Origin: Apostichopus japonicus
Lineage: Eukaryota > Echinodermata > Holothuroidea > Aspidochirotida > Stichopodidae
Direction: 5' to 3'
Assembly: GCF_037975245.1 (NCBI RefSeq)
Contig: NC_092581.1
Location: forward strand, 14,041,303-14,105,302
Length of the DNA stretch: 64,000 bases
Position 1 is the first letter of the stretch. Each line of letters begins with the position of its first letter. A program made the position numbers and the translations under genes. This document shows, one piece after another, positions 47,501-59,500 of this stretch. Below the pieces are notes generated by a model. The model saw only the letters and a list, made by a program, of their open reading frames with translations. It was not told the origin of the DNA and ran no database searches.

Positions 47501-50500
47501 AATTCACCACACTGACCAAACTGGCATTTACTTTAACCTGTTTTCATTCTGCACCAACCATGAAGGTCAAAGCTGCATTACAATACATACCGTAGATGAT
47601 ATTCCTACATACCCCCACCCCCCCCCCCCCCTCCCCCATCACCCCTTGCCTGTAAAGGAATTCTGTTTAGGTCGTTGTAAGATGGGAAAAGTAAAGAACC
47701 TCAAGTATGGACATATTAGACCTAAGGAATGAGGACCATCCACTTTCATGCGAAAGTTACATATCGTATTCCTATAATGCTGGTAACTGATAAATAAAAA
47801 CAAAATGTCTACCTTGGTATACTGGTGGCAGCAGCTTCAATGTTTCTATGTCTCTGCTCCAGTAGTAGTTCCTTCACAGCAGCTAAGAACGAAAATATTA
47901 ATAATTTATCACACTTATGATGTATTATATCATCAAGCTGCAGCATGTAATTTCATGTCTCGTTTAAACAAATCAGTAAATAATTTTCCTTGTCCAAAAG
48001 AAAGTTTCGTGGATTCTACAAAATTGTTGTTAGTTTTATTCGTTTTATACCATACATGGTTGCTGAATACAAACATCACGGTACTGGAAAGGACAAAACA
48101 ATTCACTAAATATTGAAAACGCATAGACCACTCTCTCGTCTGCGTATGCCACTTTGTGAATTATAAAACAATCGCTACTTCACCATTTGAAAGTATTACC
48201 TTATAGTAACAACACATCAGAAACTTACATGTCCAGTCACCTTTGACCCTGATATGAATAGTAAATGTAGGGTTACATTTTGTAGGGCACTGCAAAAAAA
48301 GAGAAAATAACCTCTCAGTATTTCGTGACATAACATTGGTTATACATTGGCTAGTAACGCAACCAAACAATGAGAAGCAAACATCATTATCATATTACAA
48401 ACACGCCAATCTTGGCCACGAAAACTCTGCTTTCTATTGTGGTTAAAAGGCAAACAGACCTTGCTACATATTAAGAATAAGATTCTATCTACATGGTAAA
48501 AATTGCACATGAACCATTTGTCTTCAGAAACGTTACTCGAAAACTTATTTGTACGTTTACAAGCGACAATACGTTTACTATCCCCCACCGATAAATGCCC
48601 CATCAGAATGCCCAATCTGAATGCCTCCATATCGGAGTCTTCTATCCACTTCATGTATTAAAATACTTACCCTTGTTAAAGTGAATGGGTGCCATTCAAT
48701 GTGGGAGACCTTATCGCACATTAATAAGATGTACTGTGAGAGGAGAAATGAAAAACAAAATTGTATAAGTATTCATCACATCTAGAATAACACTAATTAC
48801 GGTTATTTTAACTTCAAGTTTTAATTTTTGGTTTGATCAAAAGTTCATGATATATTTTATTGATCATTATTTTTACTTTCATGAGTATATATAGCCAGGA
48901 ATTGAGTTGAAGGGGCGTCAACAATTTAAGGAGGGGAAAAACACTTGTGAACTTTTTGTACACATGATGCGGGCACAGATGAAGAGAGTACAATGTCGCC
49001 CTCTCTTTTCTATACTGAGTTGAAGAGGTGATGAGATTCTGTGAACTTCAGTTTTACCCTTTGACCCCATCATTCCTCTTGGTGATCAACATGTGATGGC
49101 AACTGTGTTAGATACATACATGTACATCAGAACGTAGCTTTTTCGTAACTGCAAATATCGAAATCATTTCGCTGTTTGAACAGGTGCCATGTCTATGCAA
49201 TGTATATCACTAACTACAGTTCAATTTAGTTCAGCTCTTTTGAAGTTTTAACTGAAGATGATGGAGTTTTTAAGAGGATTTGTTTGTTCCTTGGGCACCA
49301 CAATACAAAGAACTGAAGCACACACTGCCAATGTCTCTTCTCATTTGGAATTTAGTGTGTCACGCTGGAAAAGTGGTTGGTCCCTCCCTCTTTAACCCTG
49401 TTCAACCCCAGTCCCATTTTAACCCTCAGTGTAACCCTACTCTATCCTGTAAGGGCCACGTCATTGATAGATCCTTCTCACTCCTTCCAATTTACTTTTC
49501 TATTACACCTCGTCTTTATTTTTCTCACCTGTCCCGGTGAAGCTTTGAACTTTTCCTTTTCAAATTCTAACTCGACCACATCGGCAGGATGAAAGATAAC
49601 TGACTGGACGATAACCGGATACCGCGACTGAAGATTCCTCCATACTTTGTCAGCAAGATAGATGAGTATCGGTATTAATACGTAGCACCATGTCTACAAA
49701 ACCGAAAATCGGAGACAGATTTAGTTACAAACCGTTAGTCTTTGCTCCTTGAAAGCCATAAGAGGCTTTGGTCTCATTAAAATTAAAATGAAGGTGAAGC
49801 AGAAAATAAAAATCTTTACTAATTGAACAACATTTCCTGACAGTACCATTTTGTGTTACTATGTAAAGTTCATTTAAATTAGTACTCATATTGTAGTTAT
49901 ATCTCGGCTACTCCAAACTCCTAGAAGTATTTGCTACTCCCCCAGTGCAAACTGCTACCGGGAGAGCCCCACCCCACTCCAAGCTTTGTCTTACCACTTG
50001 GCACTTACATCTTAAATATGACTCTGCCCGAAGGCTGACGAAATAATTTTAAAAGAAATGTTTCAGTCTCATATTTTTGAGTATTTGATTTGGAGCAGAA
50101 AGAAAACATTCTAAACGAAGGCTATCCAAAGATTATAATTTATCAAGGAAAGTATTTGCAAATATCGCCCTCTATTCATTCGTTCCTATAAATCATGTGA
50201 CGATTTTCTTGGAATGAAACCGGATTCGATAGTAATAATTACCTTAAGTTAAGTCTAGTATGAAAGCTACAACGGTAAAAACATAGTCATAAAAAAAAGT
50301 AATAAAACCACGCCTCAATCAGAACACTTTATATCAGTAAAACTCTTCACAGGAGAAGAACATTGTTGATATATAACATTATAGGTCATGTTTTTATAGA
50401 TGGACAAGATGGCAAGAATACAGCAGTGAAAACGTACACAACTTTTTTAATGTACTGGTGGCTCACCTCTGATCGATGGGGTATAAATTTTGGCGTTTCT

Positions 50501-53500
50501 ATGCATGATGTTGAATTTTCTGTAAATATCATATCCTCTTTACCCCAAACGGGTTCTGGTATAGCGCCAACGTCCATGGTACATCCGGGTACGTGAGTTT
50601 GAACGTTACACTGCTCTTTAAGCAAACCTCTAAAAAGAGACAATAAAAAGATGCAGAACTTATGATAAAAGCATAAACTACTCACAAACTGCTTGAAAAA
50701 ACATAGTCTGTGCACTATACGTAGTCTACCACAAATTCCAGCATTTGAATGTTTTTTCAAAGTATGGCATTCTGTTTTTATAAATTTCAATTTTTTAACG
50801 AGCAGGTACTTTTCAAATAACAAAACAACACTTTTAATGACCAAAAAAAGGGTAAATTTCACAAACAAAAGTTTATGAGGTCACTTTTCAGGTTTCCGCG
50901 AGGCTCGTGTCTCCTGTCCTTTCTCTCCAGCCAACCCCCCCCAACCCCCCAACCCCCCAACCCCCAACCCCCCCCCCCCAGGATTGAAAGAAGATTATAA
51001 CATAACTTTTACAATTAATAATTAACTTCCATAGATGTGTGACTATTTTCTTGGCCAATTAAAGATATGAAATGACATATTTACTGTGTGAGATGAACAA
51101 TTTGTGCCATCTTACCCTAATGAATGGCTTAATAACAGCAGGTAGTAGACCGGGAAACAATGGTGAACATACCAAAACAATTGAAAGGAATGCTTTCTGT
51201 AAAACAAAGAAAACGAGAAAAACTGACATTAACATATGGCAAATTGCGAATATAAACAAAATACCATTTCACGATGGCTAACTGCTTTTGCACAGTCGTT
51301 ATATGTTTGCATTTGGCAGAGGGGGAGGGGAGAAGGGAGGAGAGGGTAGGGGGAAAACTATGACATTCTCGATCGATATACGTGCGTACTAGAAGCTGGG
51401 CATGCAAATGAGGTTTATCTGCAGGTGGGTATGAGGGGGGGGGGGGTTACCTGAAGGTGGGGCTGGAGGAGAGGTTTAGCTGAAGGTGGACATGGAGGGG
51501 AGGTGTACCTGCAGGTGGGCATTGGAGAAAAGATTTTACCTTAAGGTGGGCATAGAGGGGACGTTAACCTGAAGGTGGGCATGCAGGGGAGGTTTACTTG
51601 AAGGTGGACATGGAGGGAAGGTTTACCTGATAGTGGGCACGGAGAGGAGGCTGATCATAACCAACAACAATACCATCAGAATACCACTCACACCAGCCAC
51701 TTAAGAGAAGAGAAGAAAAACAATAGGGGTTATTACATTGTCTAAATGACACTGTTTGCGTAAAGTCGTTTTCAACATATATGCTCTCAGGGTAAAGTTT
51801 GAAATTTAGAGAAATTGTGGATGCCACCTCTTCCTAAATAAACGTAACTGTTCAAGCAACATCGGTATTAAGTCTCTCTGAAATGGCATAAAGACTTCGA
51901 AGAGATTTCCCCTAAATCACTATAAGTGTGACGAAGTTTTAAAGACAAGTTCGGAATTCTCTCCTTCAACGCTAAGGCAAACATAGAGCCTGCACATTAG
52001 TAACTAATCATGAACATAAATGTCCGTACTTCAATGGATTTATCACTGCAAAAAAACTCTGTCATTAAAGTGGCTTTAAACTTTTATAAGCAGCAGGAAA
52101 TATAAGAACGCATATCATCCCTGGAGAGACCACAAAAGGACCTGGAGAAAAGTACCTGGAGAAAAGTACGAGCATTTTGAGCCCTGTAGTATAGAGCAAC
52201 TCCAGGCTAAAGCGAAACTAAAATGGACGTCAAGACAGAAAGAATCAGGAACGATTTGGATTCGGTTCTGATTGCACAAAAAGCAATTTCACAAGTGTTC
52301 CAATCTTTTTGACGTGATGGCCCAATTAATGAAGAAATTTGGCAAAAATTAATGAAGTCGAAAAGAGCAAAGTCATTTTTAGCCAGGACTTGATTCGAAC
52401 CAATCAACCCTGGATCAAAATTCAGTCAAAATACCTGAAGGACCTAATACTAATGAAAGAGTATATTTATCTTGCTTGAAGCTGACAATATTGTTACAAA
52501 GTTTGCATATAAAATCAAATACTTACATGTTGTTAGTATCAATTTGCACGGATTCTGTAAAGAAGTTAGAACATATGCAAATATAGTAAAACTGATGCAA
52601 ATATGTAAATTAAGTAAACCATTTGGATGTGCCACCATCTCAAATAGGTAATGTGTATATTTCAAATTAATGTCTAACAACAGCCAATCCTCACGTGACA
52701 CAAGAGAACCGTTTTGTACACAGTTTAATATGTCGAGCAATGTCATCATGCATGATACAGCCCAATGAATGTGGACCGGGAAAACCCTAGGGTTAGAGTT
52801 AACCTCTAGGGTAAACCCTAACCCGAGAAATACTGCATGACATGTAGTATCATGCAATACCGTACTTCTTGGGGCAATGCAACTTGCCAAATGATAACTT
52901 GTCTTGAGAAATGAAACAAAATGAGGTATTGGTGCCAACAACGTCATGGGAATGAATATTTAATACGTGACGTTATACAACAAGGGACATGGACATCGTC
53001 GGCTATCAGATGGCGGTATACAAAAATAACTTATCGGACCTACAAAACATCTATACGGTGATTTCTTTTATTGAGAGCTTCTACATTATTTCACACTCTA
53101 ACTTTTCCCCTTCCCATAACCGTGCTATATAGAAACATTATGAAAAACATGTGCAATGTCGCCCTCTCTTTTCTATACTGAGTTGAAGAGGTTGATGAGA
53201 TTCTGTGAACTTCAGTTTTACCCTTTGACCCCATTATTCCTGTTGGTGATCAACATGTGATGGTAATTGTGTTAGATACATACATGTACATCAGAACGTA
53301 GCTTTTTTTTAACTGCAAATATCGAAATCATTATGCTGTTTGAATATGTGCCATGTCTATGCAATGTATACCACTAAATACAGTTCAATTTAGTTCAGCT
53401 CTTTTGAAGTTTAAACTGAAGATGTTGGAGTTTTGAAGAGGATTTGTTTTTTTTTCCTTGTGCACCACAATACAAAGAACTGAAGCACACACAGCCATTG

Positions 53501-56500
53501 TCTCTTCTCAATACAATCTCAATTGCATTTTCATGGAATATGAAATACCGGTATGAGCTCTACAATACTGTCTGAAGTCTACGGTTACCCTTTAAAGTAG
53601 GATGTGGTTACAACCATGATGTCATCGCTGTCATTCGTCAGTTTTACTTATAGAGGAAATGTACTTCAACGTAGGTAGTGATTATTCTAAAGGTTGGCGA
53701 ATTATTTATGATTTCCCGAAACAATTAACATTATTATAATTTGAATGTAGGCTATATAATATGTCTTTTACTCATAAATCTCATCTTTATAGTGAAAACA
53801 CAATTCATGAAAAAAAAACAGTTTGAAAATTGAAATTGTTTTTTAATATCCCGTTTGGGGTAAAGAGGATATGATCTTTACAGAAAATTGGGTATTTGAT
53901 GAAAGATTGAAATAGTTTTAACTATTCTTAACTCACTTATATGAAAACAAAATGACAGTGACTGAAAATCCAGCCATTTGGACTGTCGAAAGGTCGATGA
54001 TACGCCAATGCCTTACAAGAACATATTTCACTTAAAATATATTTTACTGTAAAGTATTTGTATACGGCTTGACTCGTAGGGTAATTTTTATATACCAACA
54101 CAGAATGATGTTACACTAAAAAAAGTTGTATTGTGTCGATTTCACTATCATCGGTCCGTGTGACAGTGTAGAATATTTTCTTGAGCATTTTATCATGGAT
54201 GTTCTCAACTACTAGAAAGTCTACGACGGGAGATACTACATTGTAGTGTAGAACCACACCCCACCCTCACCCTCACCCTCACCCCACCCCACCCCACCCT
54301 CACCCCACCCCCCCCCCCCCACGTGAGCAGCGAACGACTAATTTTTAAAGGTAATTGGTAACGTTGTCAGTTTAAAACTTTTGCATAAAAAAATCACATT
54401 CCCTTATAGTTCTACTCACCTCTCCTTTAAATGTCGCTACGTTGACTTCTGAAAATTCTTCGTTAAAATTTGTAGAAAAATGAATTGCATTGCATATATG
54501 GGCTACCACATGAACAACTGTTGGAACGACAGAAAGAAAAAAGAATAAAATAAACAGCAAAAGGGAAACATTTCACTATATTTTTTCTTCAGAGAAAGGG
54601 CCTATCTATTAGTATAGGCCCATATCAGTTAGCGTTAAAAAAATACGGTTCCCCACGATAACATATAAATGCTCTGTGTGGTGAGGGAAATATCGCACAA
54701 ATTCAGTTTTGTGATTTGTCACTGAAGTCACAAGCCCTTTTACTTGAGAATGACGAAACAAATGTCCATGGGTTCCTTATCCATGAGACTGCCATCTTTT
54801 GTTTGTTACCAAAATCATGCATCACCTTTTACGTACAGGAGATCTAACCCCCCCCCCCCCGCCATCCTCCATCCCTTTCTGATATCACTCTATCACAGAT
54901 GGTCTCTTATAAGAGTCCATGGTTATGACATCAAGCATTTTTTTCTTGCAAAAATAATAATAATGATAAAACAAGATGTCACTCTCCGCAACTTCCTCAA
55001 TATCCCCCTCCCCGGCCCAATCTCCAAATCCCGGCCCAATCTCCCCCTCCCGGGCCCAATCTCCCCCCCCCGCCCCAGCCCAATCTCCTCTTCCAGTATT
55101 GTGCTTCACTGGCAGTTGCACCTACTACGCTAACGTAACAGACCGTGACACGATTTTTGAAACGTTTAGTATTTGGGTTGTTTGTCAAATTTAAGAAAAA
55201 TATCCAGCCTCATTGTTTTTGTGACGACAAAGTTTTAGCAAATCACAGAACTGACATAACATTTTTTTTGTGTGTTTCGAGACCGGTTACCTAGGTGACA
55301 ACAAATAAATAAGGCACACATGTCAGTGTAACTAATTACTTCAATGGTCAGAGGCGAGTCGTGTAACCAAAATACACGTGATAATGTGGTCAAACAGTAT
55401 TTTGATCTGGTTGAATTGGTTCTAAACCACACAACCACAGCCGAATGGAAAGAGTCAAGTACAATAAAACACATTTCTTTAAATAACATTTCTGAAGATG
55501 ACAGTAAATTATTATTTATTATTATTATTTCTTCAAAGTGCAGTGACATTTTGCTTTGTCTAGTACGAGGCTTACAATCTTCCTGCATTACACATTAGTA
55601 TAAGCCACCTTTCTATGACAGGCCATGATAAATTTCATATTTGTCAAAATAAACAATGATTTATCCCCCTCGGCCGTTTTATAAACTACATAAACATTGC
55701 AATATGCTGGTGAAAAAAGATGGCGCTGGTGTACCTGTTGCCATGAGCAGAAAGGAGGCGCAGACGACATGGATGAAGTGTCCACGATCAATACCGCGAC
55801 GAATAAACCTCTTCGTCTGTGGAGGATATTAAGAATCGTGCGTCAAAGGTATATCCATGTTGTATAGGTATACCACAACACAATTAGAGTAGTGTACATC
55901 CGCTCGAAAAGTTAACCATTGTCGGAGAAGAGAGCTAAAAGTATAATGTAATGCTTGTTTCAGCATATTTTCAGTTGTTTATCAACCTTACGTGAAAGAG
56001 CATAATTCATAGTACAGATGGTGTGAAAAATAGGGAGGATTGAAGGTGATATAAAGCTTTTTAGAAAATATTTGGTTAAATATTGATATTACTCCGAGCG
56101 AGCAGATGGAAGGGTTGAGGTTCAGTATGCTAAACTTGCTCCTCTTCTAGCTCAAAATCTAGACGGTCATGATATGGAAACTTGCAAGTGCCATGATATG
56201 GCAAGATCCCAGCTATCATGTGGTGGGTAGGATATACCAGTTGAAAACTTCTATCTATTTTAGTGTGTAAGTCAATGGAACGATTAGTTGTTGTGCGACA
56301 CCTTTAGCGACTATTGTTGTTCGTATGCTCTGTACAGTGTGACGTCATCACCAACCAATGTTTGTGATTCAGAAATATCAGCCCTATATATGTTCGACAA
56401 TGTCGATCTACGACATATTCACAAACATGACTTGATTACTTTTGAGTTACATTATACTGCATTTGTGGTTCAGTGGCAACGAAGAAATCGTACGTCTAGA

Positions 56501-59500
56501 TTACACTCACAGATTACATTACACAGAGAGCGGATTCACATAATTACATTAGACACAGAGCGGATTTGATGTACGTTTCATTCAAGAAAACCATGTTTTT
56601 TCCAACAAAAATAAAACAAAGTTTTCAGAAACGTTGTTTTATATTTTAAAAATAAAAAAATTCAAAAATAAAGTACGATTACACATCTTTTTTTGACCTG
56701 CGGCTAATCTCAACAACTAACCAACCTATCCGTACCGGTAGGACAAAACTCCATTCATCGAGACAATGCATCCGTTGTATGTGTACAGGAATAGGTGAGA
56801 AAATGACGAATGATCGGGTCACAAAATGCCACACGTTTTGAAAATCTTTAACTTTAAAGCGGCACATATAGTTTGTAAGAGAGATAGTATATTTGAATTC
56901 ATGTATGTAATTCTGTTTTCGCCAATTGCGGGAGCTATTCACTCCCTGGGCTCACGTTTATTTACACTTTTGGTTCAAGCCCCATCCTTCAATGGTGATG
57001 TCTATTTTTGAAATGTAAGTGAATATTCTCGAGGCACTATAAAAGTGTGTTGTGAAATGTGTGTATATAATAAATAAAACTGACGCTGCACGAAGCTGAT
57101 AATAGATACATGCCAACACTGTGATGTTATGCCCAACATTTGTTTCAGCATGATCGGGATGGGGGGGGGGGGGGGGTGGAGACGAACAATTAATGTGACG
57201 TTACGAGTTGATTGAAGTACATATGATGTACCAGACCAGTGTAAAGCTTCCAATAAGCACACGTATTCTATAGTATAGTCGCACGTGCTGGTACTCGCCC
57301 AGTGGATTTGTACTCATACTCGGGGGCATGTTACAAATCTAGTATAAATACGAGTACAACATAAAGAACTCGTGTATAGCGCCATCTACTCGTATTCGTA
57401 CTCATGCTGTTATAAATATTCGTATACACTGAGTCTATGATGAATCACGGAACAATGAGAGAGGGAGGGGGAGGTAACATATGGTCCGATGGCGGGCTTC
57501 CGTCTGGTCTGAATTAAACCACACAGCAGAGGGTCGCAAGGTCAGCAGGTCAAATCATGTTAATGCAACTATAAATCTGGTAAAAATTATTTTACTCGCA
57601 CAAACAGAAATTAATTCTTTTAGAAACGAAATACGTGATTTTTGAGAGTTTGTACTTCCAGTGACTTAGAATTACTTTCATGTGAAAGCGGTGTTTAAAA
57701 GTAATAAAATATCTTAACAGTGTGTGGTATTTGTGCCTTCTTTTTGTTGTTGTTAACTTTAAAAACTATTTTAAGTATCTAAATATGCTTTAATTCTTCT
57801 TGCACTATACATATATATACATTATACAAGTTACACAACATTATGGCAAATTAACAATACATACCATAATGGTTCCCTTCCGCTACCTCCTGAATGAACA
57901 CCCTACCGCCCCCCCCCCCCCTCCACACACACACAACCCGAATACAAACCTTCTTACATGTTTCTTAATAGTTGATGGTTGGATGTCGTAACTTAACGAT
58001 TGAAAGTAATGGGAGTGAAGATAACTAAATCAATTTACCATTTTTGTGCCTCTGAACTTCACCAGGAGAGTACGGCACATGGGCAAGAAAATGGCGGCGC
58101 TGTTTAAATTTAAGACACTCGCTGAACCTCTAGACAAACATAAACTGACCTAAAAAAGATAGAAGAACAACAAAGACACAATAAAAAATGAGAAATAAAT
58201 ACTTGATGGAAGTCAGTAAACTTACGTGTTTTATGGATTGGTTCTATACTGTTGAAATGTTCATAGAACTAATTTGCGTGAAACATACCAGCACGCGATA
58301 ATCTTACGATATAATTTGAACTAAATTGTTTACAATCCAAAACAATCGATAAATAGAAACTGTGATAAGTTCATTTGAAACTTTAAGAATTTTTCTTTAT
58401 TGAATATGCCACATGTGGAAACCAATTAGGAGGTTTTCAAACAGTTGAACTAACAAAAAGAAAAGATTTCTAGATTCGATAAGATTCGACAAAATAAAAC
58501 AATTCCGATTGTAAGTGGCAAGTAGACCGATAGCAGTTCATCTGATGATTATGGAACGCCAAAAGGGCCAAAGGTGATAAACTTAAGATAAGAACATGAC
58601 GGTTATGTTAGTGCACTGTCACAACATTACCATGTACTTCCATTGTGGTAAATTATAGTTCATGTTTGAACATGAGTGGCCATTATTTGACTTCTCTAGC
58701 ATATATTTAATGACAATACTGATGACCTTTGAAAGGTCGACAGTTGTAAAAGGACTCATTCTGAACATTTTATCCCACCACCTCATCGTCTCGACAAAAT
58801 AACTTTGAGGTTTAGAACCCTTCAGCAAAACACTTTTGAAACTTGCTAGCAAGTTGTAGCATGTTCATATTTGGAGACAATATACTGATGATCTTAAACA
58901 TTTGACATGCTCGAGTCCCCTCAATATGAATTTCTGGATGAAATCTCTCAGCTAACTTCAACATATGATGTGTCATTATACCTTTTATCATAATTGTAAA
59001 AGGAGATAATTTGTCGTCGGGCTTATAAAGGAAACGCGCGGAGGAAGAGATTTTCAGCTTTGAAGGAGAAAGCGCAATGACATACATAAAATAATGACTA
59101 GTAAACGACTTGAACAAGTCTATGTCATTCACCACGGACGCTCGTCTGTAGCGTGCAACTAGGCTAAGTTATATCATCTATAATAAATATCCTGGCCTCT
59201 CGAACATGTTTATAATCTAAATCACAACGATGCCTTGACAACCTATACCTTCCTATGACATATTGATGAGTAATGTTGCATGGTAGAAATCACAACCTGC
59301 CTTGTATATGTGGCATTTTGAGAGGCGAATAACCTCATAAACTTATAAATATTAATCGTAGAAAGCCATTGTTTGGTTTGGGAGTTACGACATCAAGTAT
59401 TTGACCACATAAATAGACAAAGTGTTGCGTGTGGAGTGGTTGGTTTGAGTTAATGTGTTTTTCTATTATTATTATTTTTTCCAACCACATTCTTTAACTT

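Noticed and set aside
52790-52825. CCCTAGGGTTAGAGTTAACC, telomere-like words
   Set aside because: Scattered single words without a tandem array.
54744-55133. Proline/serine-rich 129-residue ORF
   Set aside because: Arises from C-rich simple sequence (PISPSR-like repeats) in a NOX4 intron.
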